This document shows positions 7,782 through 17,185 of a DNA stretch of 64,000 nucleotides, piece after piece. Origin of the DNA: Dyella terrae (lineage in GTDB: Bacteria; Pseudomonadota; Gammaproteobacteria; Xanthomonadales; Rhodanobacteraceae); the NCBI RefSeq assembly GCF_022394535.1, contig NZ_CP089414.1:2356001-2420000 (forward strand), written 5' to 3'. A program made the translations under genes and the position numbers. Within the stretch, counting starts at the first letter, position 1. Each line of letters begins with the position of its first letter. Below the pieces are notes generated by a model. That model did no database searches and was not told where the DNA came from. It saw only the letters and a list, made by a program, of their open reading frames with translations.

Positions 7782-9383
7782 ATGTCCGCCCATCTCACCG
7801 AAACCCGCCGCCGCCGCACCTTCGCCATCGTCAGCCACCCTGACGCCGGCAAGACCACGCTGACCGAAAAGCTGCTGCTGTTCGGCGGCGCCATCCAGAT
7901 GGCCGGCTCGGTGAAGGGCCGCAAGGCGGCGCGCCATGCGACCTCCGACTGGATGGCACTGGAAAAAGAGCGCGGCATTTCGGTGACCTCGTCGGTGATG
8001 CAGTTCCCCTATGAGGGCCGCATCGTCAACCTGCTGGACACCCCAGGCCACGCGGACTTCTCGGAAGACACCTACCGCGTGCTCACCGCGGTGGACTCGG
8101 CACTGATGGTGATCGACTGCGCCAAGGGCGTGGAAGAACGCACCATCAAGCTGATGGAGGTGTGCCGCCTGCGCGACACCCCCATCATGACTTTCATCAA
8201 CAAGCTCGACCGCGAAGGTCGCTCGCCCATCGAACTGTTGGACGAGGTGGAGTCGGTGCTGGGCATCGCCTGTGCCCCGCTCACCTGGCCCATCGGCATG
8301 GGCAAGCGCTTGAAGGGCGTGTACCACCTCGTGCTCGACGAGGTGCACGTGTTCGAGCAGGGCAAGAATTTCACGCGCCAGGACTCGACCATCTTCAAGG
8401 GTCTGGATTCGCCAGGCCTGGAAGCGGCAATCGGGGCTGAAGCACTGTCCGAATTGCGCGACGAACTGGAGCTGGTGCAAGGCGCCTCGCATCCGTTCGA
8501 CATCGAGCAGTATCTGGCCGGCAAACTGACGCCGGTGTTCTTCGGTTCGGCGGTGAACAACTTCGGCGTGCAGTTGCTGCTCGATTTCTTCGTCGAGCAC
8601 GCGCCTTCGCCCAAGTCGCGCGCCACGCTCACGCGTGAAGTGAAGCCGGAAGAAGAAGCCCTCACCGGTTTCGTCTTCAAGATCCAGGCAAACATGGACC
8701 CAGCGCACCGCGACCGCATCGCCTTCATGCGCGTGTGTTCGGGCACCTACACCGCTGGCATGAAGATGGTGCAGACGCGCACCGGCAAAGACGTGCGCAT
8801 CGCCAATGCACTCACCTTCATGGCCAGCGACCGCGAAATCGTGGAAAGCGCGTACCCCGGCGACGTGATCGGCCTGCACAACCACGGCACTATCGGCATC
8901 GGTGATACGTTCACCGAAGGCGAGATCGTGAGCTTCACCGGCATCCCCAACTTCGCGCCGGAACTGTTCCGCCGCGCACGTCTGCGCGATCCGCTGAAGA
9001 TGAAGGCGCTGCAGAAGGGCTTGGCGCAGTTGTCGGAAGAAGGCGCTACGCAGTTCTTCCGTCCGCTGATGAGCAACGACCTGATCCTGGGCGCAGTGGG
9101 CGTGCTGCAGTTCGATGTGGTGGCCTATCGCCTCAAGGACGAATACGGCGTGGATGCCAGCTTCGAGCAGGTCACCGTGGCGACGGCGCGCTGGGTGTAC
9201 TGCGACGACGCGAAGAAGATGGAAGAGTTCCGCGAGAAGAACGCCAACAATCTCGCGATCGATGCGGCGGGCCAGCTGGTCTATCTCGCCCCTTCGCGCG
9301 TGAACCTGCAGTTGGCGCAGGAGCGCTCGCCCGCCGTGCGCTTCTCGGCCACGCGCGAGCACGCCACGTCGGTCGACCTGTAA
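7782..9383 (+). CDS. prfC: Peptide chain release factor 3
   Basis: A 533-residue translational GTPase that removes RF1/RF2 from the ribosome after termination. The P-loop [10 protein letters not shown] is at residues 18-27, the DTPGH G3 motif follows the switch I region, and NKLD is the G4 motif. Length and domain order match RF3 (about 529 residues in E. coli). ATG 7782 starts directly before the conserved N terminus. An imperfect hairpin (9393-9406 with 9414-9426) without a T-run follows the stop and may help termination. Confidence 0.97.
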   Translation: MSAHLTETRRRRTFAIVSHPDAGKTTLTEKLLLFGGAIQMAGSVKGRKAARHATSDWMALEKERGISVTSSVMQFPYEGRIVNLLDTPGHADFSEDTYRVLTAVDSALMVIDCAKGVEERTIKLMEVCRLRDTPIMTFINKLDREGRSPIELLDEVESVLGIACAPLTWPIGMGKRLKGVYHLVLDEVHVFEQGKNFTRQDSTIFKGLDSPGLEAAIGAEALSELRDELELVQGASHPFDIEQYLAGKLTPVFFGSAVNNFGVQLLLDFFVEHAPSPKSRATLTREVKPEEEALTGFVFKIQANMDPAHRDRIAFMRVCSGTYTAGMKMVQTRTGKDVRIANALTFMASDREIVESAYPGDVIGLHNHGTIGIGDTFTEGEIVSFTGIPNFAPELFRRARLRDPLKMKALQKGLAQLSEEGATQFFRPLMSNDLILGAVGVLQFDVVAYRLKDEYGVDASFEQVTVATARWVYCDDAKKMEEFREKNANNLAIDAAGQLVYLAPSRVNLQLAQERSPAVRFSATREHATSVDL

Positions 9384-9492
9384 CAACCTGAAGCCGTCAC
9401 TCCCACGCAAGCTGTGGGATGACGGCCGGCACGTATTCGCCGCGGTGTCCGCGCTGTTAGCCTTGTCGGCACGTCCAGGGATATCCAGCCGC

Positions 9493-10410
9493 ATGCCAGC
9501 CAAGCCCATTGCCTTCAGCACACCCGCGACCGCTACGCCCTGGCAACGCTGGGTCGTGTTCTCCCCTTTTGGTCGCATCGTGTTCTTCGCGGCGCTTTAC
9601 CTGGTGCTGATCAAACTGCTCTCCATGGGCGTCGATGCCATGGGCATCGTCGGTCCCGGGGTGCCGAGACTGACACGTGCCTTCGGCATCCTTGCCGTGC
9701 AACTGATTCCCTCCGTGCTCGCTTACACGGTGCTGGTGAAAGCCATCGAGCGCCGCCCGATGGACGAGCTAGCCGCGCATGACGCCCCCACGCTGGGCCT
9801 CGCCGGGCTGGTGCTCGGGGCCCTGCTCATGAGCGCTGTCGTGTTCGTGCTGTGGCTGGCCGGGAGCTATCACATCACCGGCACCGACCCATCCGTGAAC
9901 TGGCTTCCCGCGGTGCTGACCACTGGCCTGGGCGCGGGCATCGGTGAAGAGATCGTCACGCGCGGCGTGTTGTTCCGCGCCGTGGAGGAAGGCCTGGGCA
10001 CCTGGTGGGCTCTCGGCGTCTCGGCACTGTTCTTCGGGGCCGCCCACATTTTCAACCCCGGCGCCACGCTGTGGAGTTCGCTCGCCATCGCCATCGAAGC
10101 CGGTGTGCTGTTGGCCCTGCTCTATCACGTGACGCGTTCCCTGTGGCCGTGCATCGGCCTGCATGCGGCCTGGAACGTCATGCAGGGCACGGTCTATGGC
10201 ATCCCTGTATCGGGCACGGAAGCGCACGGCTGGCTCGTCTCCACCCGTAGCGGCCCGGACTGGCTGAGTGGCGGCGTGTTTGGCGCGGAAGCCTCGGTAG
10301 TGGCGCTGACCCTGTGCTCTGCCTGCTCGGTCCTGCTGCTCATCGTGGCGCTGCGCCGCGGCAGCATCGTCCGCCCCGCGTGGCGCCGCAGACATATCGT
10401 CGCGACCTGA
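9493..10410 (+). CDS. CPBP-family intramembrane metalloprotease-like protein
   Basis: About 305 residues with roughly eight hydrophobic segments. The CPBP (CAAX protease/bacteriocin-processing, Abi) motifs are in order: GEEIVTRGVLFR with the Glu-Glu-x3-Arg signature (about residue 153), FGAAH (His about residue 180), and HAAWNVMQG (about residue 221). These form the putative membrane-embedded zinc site. Substrate unknown. ATG 9493 is preferred over 9445 because the latter adds a low-complexity lead. It lies between prfC and the chemosensory-like kinase operon with no sign of co-transcription. Confidence 0.82.
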   Translation: MPAKPIAFSTPATATPWQRWVVFSPFGRIVFFAALYLVLIKLLSMGVDAMGIVGPGVPRLTRAFGILAVQLIPSVLAYTVLVKAIERRPMDELAAHDAPTLGLAGLVLGALLMSAVVFVLWLAGSYHITGTDPSVNWLPAVLTTGLGAGIGEEIVTRGVLFRAVEEGLGTWWALGVSALFFGAAHIFNPGATLWSSLAIAIEAGVLLALLYHVTRSLWPCIGLHAAWNVMQGTVYGIPVSGTEAHGWLVSTRSGPDWLSGGVFGAEASVVALTLCSACSVLLLIVALRRGSIVRPAWRRRHIVAT

Positions 10411-10503
10411 CATCAGCTATCGCCTTCACAAAACTGCGGATACCCTGAAGGCTATCCGCCCCGGCCGGGCAGCACTGCCCGGCCCTGACACCTGTGAAGA
10501 CGT

Positions 10504-13500
10504 ATGGCCGCCCCGAAAACCCGTTATTCCTGGCTGGCCCACCAGCCGATGCAATGGAAGATCCTCATCGCGATCGGCACCCTCGTGCTGCTGTTCGTGG
10601 TCTGCGGCACCTTCACACTACAGTCGCTAGGCCGGCAGGACGTTAGCGCGCACTGGGCGAGGCACACCTACGACGTGCGCGCCAAGATCGACGACGTGGT
10701 CGAACACCTGCAGGCCAGCCAAGTCGCCGTGCGCGGCTACCTGCTGAACCCGGCGGGAGGCGAGCTTGCCGACTACCAAAAGGCAAACACCGGCCTGGCC
10801 AAGGACATCGCTGACCTGCGCAGCCTTACCAGCGACAACCCGGTACAACAGACGCGCATCGATCACCTGGAGTCCATGGCGGACCAGTGGCAGAAGGAAG
10901 CGCTGCACAACGGCATCGAGCCGATCCAGGCAACCCACGCCGCCGACACCGCCGACGCTGCTCTCGAGCGCACTCGCGTCCAGAACCAATATCTAAGCCG
11001 CCGCACCGTCTCCGTCGAAGACATACTCGCGGTGCTCAATACCATGGACGACATGGAACGCACCCTGCTGGACCAGAGGGAGCAGACGCAACATCGAGAT
11101 GTGACCGAAGTGCGGGCGAGCATCTGGATCACCCTGGTGCTTTCCATCCTGCTTGGCGGTTCGGTGGTCTACATGACGCTCCGCCTTATCACTCGGCCGA
11201 TTCGCCGCATGACCGACCTGATGACCCGTTTGGCGAACCACGACCACACCGTGGAAATCAGGCAACTGGAGCGACGCGACGAGATCGGCGAGATCGCGCG
11301 CGGCCTGCACGTGTTCAAGCAAATGGCGATCGAAACCGCCGCCCAGACCTGGGTAAAGACGCAGGTATCGCAGATCGCCAGCGACCTGCAAAAGGTGGAG
11401 ACCGAACGGGAGTTTGCCGAGCAGCTCACCGGCACGCTGGGGCCGATGCTCGAATGTGGCGTCGGCGTGTTCTACCGTTTCGACGAGGAACATCAGCGAC
11501 TGCAGTTGATGGGTAGCTACGGCTATCAGCAACGCAAACATCTGAGCACCGACTATGCACTGGGCGAGGGCCTCGTAGGTCAGTGCGCCGTGGAACAAAA
11601 GCCGATCACCCTGCAAGACGTGCCCGACAACTACGTGCGCATCCACTCAGGCACCGGCGAAGCGTCACCGCGCTCCATCGCGGTCATGCCGTTGATTCTG
11701 CGTGGCAAGCTGCTTGGCGTGCTGGAACTGGCGAGCTTCCATCACTTCACCGATCCGCAGCAGCGTCTGCTGGACGAATTGTTGCCGATCGCTTCGTTGT
11801 CGCTGGAGAACCTCGGCCGCGCCATCCGCACGCAAGATCTGCTCCAACGCACCAGCGAACAGGCTGACGAACTGCGTGCGTCCGAAGACATCCTGCGCCG
11901 CCAGCAGCAGGATCTTCAGGCCACCAACGAAGAGCTCAACGCCAAGACCCACGAGCTGCAGGAGCAGTCGCAGCGTCTGCTCGCCTCGGAAGAAGAACTG
12001 CGCGTGCAAACCGAGGAGCTGCAGGCGTCGAACGAAGAGCTGCGCCAGAAAACCGATACGCTCAACCAGCAGAAGCACGTGCTGGAAACACTGCAGCGCG
12101 AAACACAGGAAAAGGCGGAAGAACTGGCCCGAGCCAGCCAGTACAAATCCGAATTCCTCGCCAACATGTCGCACGAATTGCGCACACCACTCAACAGCCT
12201 GCTGATTCTCTCGCGCAGCCTGGCCGACAACCGCGAGGGCAACCTCGACGACGAACAGGTAGAGTCCGCGCGCATCATCCACGACTCGGGCAACAACCTG
12301 CTGCGTCTGATCAACGACATCCTCGACCTCTCCAAGGTAGAGGCCGGCAAGATGGACGTGGTACTGGATGACTTCCCGCTCGCCGACCTCGAACGCGTGC
12401 TCATGCGCACGTTCCATCACGTCGCGCAGGAAAAGCAGCTCGGCTTCATCGTGCAGATCGACCCGAGCCTGCCCACAACTCTGCGTACCGATGGCAATAA
12501 GCTGGAGCAGATCGCCAACAACCTCGTCGGCAATGCGTTCAAGTTCACGCATCGCGGCTCGGTCACCGTCCGCATCGAGCGCCCCTCCGCCGCCATCGCC
12601 ATGCCGGCGTCATTGCGTGGCAAAGAGGTGGTCGCCATCGCCGTGACTGACACGGGCATCGGCATCCCGCATGAGAAGGCGCAGAAGATCTTCCAGGCGT
12701 TCGAACAGGTCGATGCCAGCACGAGTCGTCAGTACGGCGGCACCGGCCTGGGTTTGACGATCTCCAAGCGCATCGCAGAACTACTCGACGGCGACATCGT
12801 GCTGCACAGCAATGCAGGCCACGGCAGCACCTTTACCATCCTGCTGCCCTTGGCGGGACCGTCGGGACAAGTCGTCGCCGCGCCCGCCAATATGGCCGCA
12901 CCGGCGCCCGCAGCGATGCGCCCGACGCTCACGTCCGCCTTGCTGCCGGAAACCATTGAAGACGACCGGGACAGCATCAACCCGAGCGATACCATCATCC
13001 TGATCATCGAGGATGACCCCGTGTTCGCACGCATCCTCGCCGACATGGTTCGCCGTAAGGGCTATCGCGTGCTGGCAGCGGCGGACGGTGAATCCGGCCT
13101 GCAGTTGGCGGCGCGCTACCGCCCCACCGGCATCCTGCTCGACGTGATGCTGCCGGGCATGGACGGCTGGACCGTGATCGAGCGACTGAAGGAAGACGCT
13201 GCCACGCGGCATGTACCCGTGCACTTCATCTCGGCAGTGGACGAGGCCAACCGTGGTCGCGAACTCGGTGCGGTGGGCTTTCTTACCAAGCCGGTCAGCC
13301 GCGAAGCCATTGGTGACGCCTTCGAGCGACTGCTGCATTTCGCCGAAGGCCACATGCGCCACCTGCTGATCGTCGATGACGATGCCGACTCGCGCGCCGC
13401 CATGCGTACGCTGCTGCGTAACGACGACGTCACCATCGACGAGGCCGGCAGCGCCGAAGAAGCGCAGGAACGCATGGCCGACACGACCTACGACTGTGTC

Positions 13501-14178
13501 GTGCTCGATCTGGGCCTCCCCGGCATGTCGGGTACCGAGTTCCTTGAACAGCTTTCCACCACCGGCAGAATCCCGCCGGTAGTGGTCTATTCCGGCCGCG
13601 AGCTCAGCCGCGAGGAAAGCCTCAAGTTGCGACAGTACACCGACAGCATCGTCATCAAAGGTGCGCGCTCGCCGGAACGCCTGCTCGACGAAGTGAGTCT
13701 GTTCCTGCACAGCATCCAGGGCGCGCGGGCACAGCGCGCCGCCGTCGGCGTCACGGCCACCGGGGCATCACCTGCGGCACTCGCCACACCGGATGCGAGT
13801 GCCCTGCAGGACCGCAAGGTATTGCTGGTCGATGACGACATGCGCAACCTGTTCGCCCTGTCCAAAGTGCTGCGTGGCTGGGGCATGCACGTGACCATGG
13901 CGCAGGATGGCCAGAAAGCGCTCAAGGCTCTGGCCGATCACAACGACGTCGAACTGGTGTTGATGGACGTGATGATGCCGGTGATGGATGGCTACGACAC
14001 CATCCGCGAGATTCGCGCCCAGCCGCAACTGGCGAAGCTGCCCATCATCGCGTTGACCGCCAAGGCCATGCGCGGCGATCGCGAGAAGTGCCTGGAAGCC
14101 GGCGCAAACGACTATCTGTCCAAGCCCATCGACATCGACAAGCTGTCCTCGATGATGCATGTGTGGCTGCACCGATGA
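10504..14178 (+). CDS. Hybrid sensor histidine kinase with three receiver domains
   Basis: 1224 residues. Order: TM1 (about 19-41), a periplasmic helical CHASE3-like sensor (about 42-200), TM2 (about 203-225), HAMP (about 226-280), GAF (about 310-440), a long coiled coil rich in Glu/Gln/Leu (about 445-545), HisKA with phospho-His in SHELRTP (His557), and an HATPase with NNLVGNAFKF and DTGIGIP. Three receiver domains follow, with phospho-acceptor Asp about 880 (LLDVMLPGMDG), about 1002 (VLDLGLPGMSG) and about 1155 (LMDVMMPVMDG). The second receiver lacks some canonical spacing but keeps its Asp. The stop overlaps the cheR start (ATGA), so the kinase leads a four-gene translationally coupled operon ending in a diguanylate cyclase. 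The signal sensed is unknown. Confidence 0.92.
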   Translation: MAAPKTRYSWLAHQPMQWKILIAIGTLVLLFVVCGTFTLQSLGRQDVSAHWARHTYDVRAKIDDVVEHLQASQVAVRGYLLNPAGGELADYQKANTGLAKDIADLRSLTSDNPVQQTRIDHLESMADQWQKEALHNGIEPIQATHAADTADAALERTRVQNQYLSRRTVSVEDILAVLNTMDDMERTLLDQREQTQHRDVTEVRASIWITLVLSILLGGSVVYMTLRLITRPIRRMTDLMTRLANHDHTVEIRQLERRDEIGEIARGLHVFKQMAIETAAQTWVKTQVSQIASDLQKVETEREFAEQLTGTLGPMLECGVGVFYRFDEEHQRLQLMGSYGYQQRKHLSTDYALGEGLVGQCAVEQKPITLQDVPDNYVRIHSGTGEASPRSIAVMPLILRGKLLGVLELASFHHFTDPQQRLLDELLPIASLSLENLGRAIRTQDLLQRTSEQADELRASEDILRRQQQDLQATNEELNAKTHELQEQSQRLLASEEELRVQTEELQASNEELRQKTDTLNQQKHVLETLQRETQEKAEELARASQYKSEFLANMSHELRTPLNSLLILSRSLADNREGNLDDEQVESARIIHDSGNNLLRLINDILDLSKVEAGKMDVVLDDFPLADLERVLMRTFHHVAQEKQLGFIVQIDPSLPTTLRTDGNKLEQIANNLVGNAFKFTHRGSVTVRIERPSAAIAMPASLRGKEVVAIAVTDTGIGIPHEKAQKIFQAFEQVDASTSRQYGGTGLGLTISKRIAELLDGDIVLHSNAGHGSTFTILLPLAGPSGQVVAAPANMAAPAPAAMRPTLTSALLPETIEDDRDSINPSDTIILIIEDDPVFARILADMVRRKGYRVLAAADGESGLQLAARYRPTGILLDVMLPGMDGWTVIERLKEDAATRHVPVHFISAVDEANRGRELGAVGFLTKPVSREAIGDAFERLLHFAEGHMRHLLIVDDDADSRAAMRTLLRNDDVTIDEAGSAEEAQERMADTTYDCVVLDLGLPGMSGTEFLEQLSTTGRIPPVVVYSGRELSREESLKLRQYTDSIVIKGARSPERLLDEVSLFLHSIQGARAQRAAVGVTATGASPAALATPDASALQDRKVLLVDDDMRNLFALSKVLRGWGMHVTMAQDGQKALKALADHNDVELVLMDVMMPVMDGYDTIREIRAQPQLAKLPIIALTAKAMRGDREKCLEAGANDYLSKPIDIDKLSSMMHVWLHR

Positions 14179-15050
14179 ACACGTCGACCGACCAGCCGCA
14201 GGCGCAGACGCAGGAAACCTCGCTCGAGGACATCGAGATCGAGCTATTCGTGCGCGCGCTGAAGCTCCGGCACGGTTATGACTTCACCCAGTACGCCCCT
14301 GCCTCGCTCAAGCGCCGCGTGCTTCAACTCACGCACGCACAGGGGGCAGATACCGTTAGCGCCCTCACCACTCGCCTGTTGCACGAACAGAATTTCCTGC
14401 CCATCGTGCTGGAGGGTCTGTCGGTGCCGGTGTCGGAAATGTTCCGCGACCCCGACGTCTTCCTCGCGCTGCGTGAGCAAGTTTTCCCTGTGCTCGCCTC
14501 CTATCCGCAGATCAACATCTGGCAGGCCGGCTGCGCGCATGGGCAAGAGGTGTATTCGCTGGCCATCTTGCTCGAAGAGGCCGGACTTTACGATCGCACG
14601 CAGATCTACGCCACCGACTTCAACGAGAGTGCGCTGCGCCACGCGCAGGAAGGCATCTACCCTTCCCGCGAGGCGAAACTGTGGTCGCGCAATTACCTCG
14701 CGGCTGGCGGCAGCCATACGCTGGCCGACTATTACAGCGCACGCTATGAACTCATCAAGCTCGACCAGCGCCTGCGTCGCAACGTGATCTTCGCCAACCA
14801 CAACCTGGTCACCGACGAAGTGTTCTGCGAGGCGCACCTGGTGCTGTGCCGGAACGTACTCATCTACTTCTCGGACCCGCTGCAGGACCGTACGCTGTCG
14901 CTGTTCCGCGACAGCCTGGTGCGCGGCGGCTTCCTCTGCCTTGGCACGCGCGAAAGTCTGGATTTCGCACCCTCTGCCGGCGACTTCAAGCCTGTGGATG
15001 CCGCACGCCGCATCTATCGGCTGGGTCCGCGCAACGCGGTCAAGGAATGA
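14175..15050 (+). CDS. CheR-type protein glutamate methyltransferase
   Basis: A 291-residue SAM-dependent methyltransferase of the CheR family. It has the N-terminal all-alpha domain with a KRR-containing helix (about residues 20-85), the SAM-binding segment QAGCAHGQEVYSLAI (about 117) and the CheR signature CRNVLIYF (about 227). It normally methylates glutamates in chemoreceptors. No receptor is encoded beside it, so the target may be the coiled-coil region of the upstream kinase (inference). The start overlaps the kinase stop by four bases. Confidence 0.9.
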   Translation: MNTSTDQPQAQTQETSLEDIEIELFVRALKLRHGYDFTQYAPASLKRRVLQLTHAQGADTVSALTTRLLHEQNFLPIVLEGLSVPVSEMFRDPDVFLALREQVFPVLASYPQINIWQAGCAHGQEVYSLAILLEEAGLYDRTQIYATDFNESALRHAQEGIYPSREAKLWSRNYLAAGGSHTLADYYSARYELIKLDQRLRRNVIFANHNLVTDEVFCEAHLVLCRNVLIYFSDPLQDRTLSLFRDSLVRGGFLCLGTRESLDFAPSAGDFKPVDAARRIYRLGPRNAVKE

Positions 15051-15051
15051 C

Positions 15052-15621
15052 ATGGCGACGCCGCAGGCCATCGTGATCGGTTGCTCGGCGGGCGGACTGA
15101 CCGCATTGGAAGAGTTGTTCGCCGGTATCGACGCCGCGCTGAGTCAACCGATCGCCGTCTGCTGCCATACCGGCTCCTCCACTGTCGACCTGCTCTGCGA
15201 ATTGCTGGCCAGGCATGCCACGCTGCCCGTCGAAGAAGCACGCGAGCGCACACCCATGCGCGGTGGCGTCATCTACGTGGCTCCCAGCGGCTACCACCTG
15301 CTGGTTGAAACCAGTCGTCGCTTTGCGCTGTCGGTGGACCAGCGCGTGAGCTTCGCGCGTCCGTCAATCGATGTGCTATTCGAGTCCGCCGCGGGAGCCT
15401 GGCGCGACGGGTTGATCGGCGTGTTGCTCACCGGCGCCAACAGCGACGGCGCCGATGGTCTTCTGCGAATCCGCGAACGCGGCGGATTGGCCATTGTGCA
15501 AGACCCCGCCGATGCCGAATGCCCGGCCATGCCCTCCGCCGCGCTTGAGCGCGCGGGGGCCGATCATTGCCTCCCCCTGGCGGACATCGCGCCGCTGATC
15601 AATCGTCTGTGCCTGCAATGA
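15052..15621 (+). CDS. CheB-type protein glutamate methylesterase, no receiver domain
   Basis: A 189-residue stand-alone CheB catalytic domain. The catalytic Ser is in GCSAGG (about residue 11), the His in CCHTGSS (about 40) and the Asp in LLTGANSDGADG (about 130). The usual N-terminal receiver domain is absent, so activation must differ from that of canonical CheB, for example by partner contact with the hybrid kinase (inference). It starts one base after the CheR stop and overlaps the next gene by four bases. Confidence 0.88.
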   Translation: MATPQAIVIGCSAGGLTALEELFAGIDAALSQPIAVCCHTGSSTVDLLCELLARHATLPVEEARERTPMRGGVIYVAPSGYHLLVETSRRFALSVDQRVSFARPSIDVLFESAAGAWRDGLIGVLLTGANSDGADGLLRIRERGGLAIVQDPADAECPAMPSAALERAGADHCLPLADIAPLINRLCLQ

Positions 15622-16613
15622 ACATCCCTCTCCCGAAACTCCTCGTCGTCGACGACACACCCGCCAACCTGGTGGCCATGCGGCACCTGCTGGCTGACAG
15701 CGGCGCGCAACTCTTCGAGGCGAACAGCGGCAACGAAGCGCTCGCCCTGTGCCTTGACCATGATTTCGCGCTGATCCTGCTGGACGTGAACATGCCGGAG
15801 ATGGATGGCTTCGAAGTCGCCTTCCTGATCGGTGAATCCGAACAGCTGAAGGAAACGCCGATCATCTTCGTCACCGCTGCCTATGCCGATGACATCAACC
15901 GCATTCGCGGCTATCACTTCGGCGCAGTGGACTACATCGCCAAGCCGATCAACGACATGATCCTGCAGTCCAAGGTTCGCGTGTTCCTTGATCTGTATAA
16001 GGCGCGTGCCGAGCTGAAGTCGGCACTCGCCACGCTGGAAGAGCGCAATACGCAGCTCAAGGTGGAAATGGCCGAGCGCCTGCGCATCGAGGACCGCATC
16101 CGCTACCAGGCAACGCACGACATGCTCACGGGCCTGCCGAATCGCGTGCTGTTCCACGACCGCCTGCTGACGGCCATGCAACGCGCGCCGCGCCATGGCC
16201 ACGGCTTTGCGCTCGCGCTGCTTGATATCGACGGCTTCAAAGCCGTCAACGATACCCATGGGCATCCCGCGGGCGATGCGCTGTTGCAAGCTATTGCCGA
16301 ACGCCTCGGCGACGGGCTACGAGCCAATGACACAGTGGCGCGGCTCGGCGGCGACGAGTTTGCATTGATTCTGGAGGACGTCGTCGACGACACCTCACTC
16401 CTGCGTCGCTGCGAAGAAGTGTGCACCGTCATCGCCCGCCCGTATCTTCTCGACGGCAGCAAGGGGCCGTTCGAGGCAAACGTCAGTGCGAGCATCGGTA
16501 TCGCTCTATGGCGCGGGCAGGAACAGAGCGACGAGACGCTGATCCAGGCCGCCGACCGAGCGCTCTATCGCGCCAAAGGTGAAGGCAAGAATCGCTGCGT
16601 CATGGCGAGCTGA
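15618..16613 (+). CDS. Response regulator with diguanylate cyclase (GGDEF) domain
   Basis: 331 residues: receiver domain (about 1-125, phospho-Asp56 in LLDVNMPEMDG), a linking coiled coil (about 130-160) and a GGDEF domain with intact GGDEF at 244-248, so cyclic-di-GMP synthesis is expected. A PleD/WspR-like architecture with a single receiver. It is the fourth gene of the kinase-CheR-CheB operon and is the likely output: phosphorylation by the hybrid kinase would alter c-di-GMP and hence motility or biofilm. The start overlaps the CheB stop (ATGA). It converges on the DUF4442 gene with only 10 bases between stops. Confidence 0.92.
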   Translation: MNIPLPKLLVVDDTPANLVAMRHLLADSGAQLFEANSGNEALALCLDHDFALILLDVNMPEMDGFEVAFLIGESEQLKETPIIFVTAAYADDINRIRGYHFGAVDYIAKPINDMILQSKVRVFLDLYKARAELKSALATLEERNTQLKVEMAERLRIEDRIRYQATHDMLTGLPNRVLFHDRLLTAMQRAPRHGHGFALALLDIDGFKAVNDTHGHPAGDALLQAIAERLGDGLRANDTVARLGGDEFALILEDVVDDTSLLRRCEEVCTVIARPYLLDGSKGPFEANVSASIGIALWRGQEQSDETLIQAADRALYRAKGEGKNRCVMAS

Positions 16614-16623
16614 CGTCACTGGC

Positions 16624-17088
16624 TCACTTGCGTGGCGATACCCACATGTCGATACGGGCGCGGAACACATCCTCACCCGCCTGGTTGCTCACGCGCACGG
16701 TGACGGGCCACGCATAACCGCTTGCTGCCTCGACCGCGGGCAGCTCCGGTGTGGCCAGCGCGACGAGCGTGCCCTTGGCCTTGGCGAGGTACTCGACCGT
16801 CATGCCCTTGGGTATCCAACGCATGGTCGGCGGAATGGTCACGTCGGTCATCATGCCAGCGGTAAGTTCCGCCGCATTGCAGAGCGCAATCGCGTGCACG
16901 GTGCCGATATGGTTGTGCACGCGGCGCCGATCGCGAATCGCCACTTCGCAGCGCCCTGGCTCCAGTTGGAGAAAGCGCGGGGCGATGGTGGCGAAATAAG
17001 GTGCCTTGAAACAGATCAGCCGTCCGTACAGCCAGCGGCCGCCGGGCAGGGAAACCAGTCGACGGTACAGCGACAAGGCCTGGCTCAT
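16624..17088 (-). CDS. DUF4442 / hotdog-fold thioesterase-like protein
   Basis: 154 residues. The pattern of a leading helix, NHIGTVHAIALCNAAELTAG (the hotdog central helix region) and the final beta strands (VRVSNQAGEDVFRARIDMWV) matches the DUF4442 group of hotdog-fold proteins related to acyl-CoA thioesterases. ATG 17088 follows GGGAGA at ideal distance; the longer open frame was rejected. It lies just downstream of fadE on the same strand (98-base gap), so a role in acyl-CoA turnover is plausible but unproven. Confidence 0.75.
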   Translation of the reverse strand: MSQALSLYRRLVSLPGGRWLYGRLICFKAPYFATIAPRFLQLEPGRCEVAIRDRRRVHNHIGTVHAIALCNAAELTAGMMTDVTIPPTMRWIPKGMTVEYLAKAKGTLVALATPELPAVEAASGYAWPVTVRVSNQAGEDVFRARIDMWVSPRK

Positions 17089-17185
17089 GGCGAATCTCCC
17101 GCTGGGGCAGTGCCTGGGCACCACCCTTTCGTACGTCGATAGGGAGCCACCATGCCGGCCGCGGCCGGCATGGTGGCGAAGCACA

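Noticed and set aside
7605..9578. A 657-codon open frame on the minus strand opposite prfC.
   Set aside because: No recognisable domain and entirely antisense to an unmistakable RF3.
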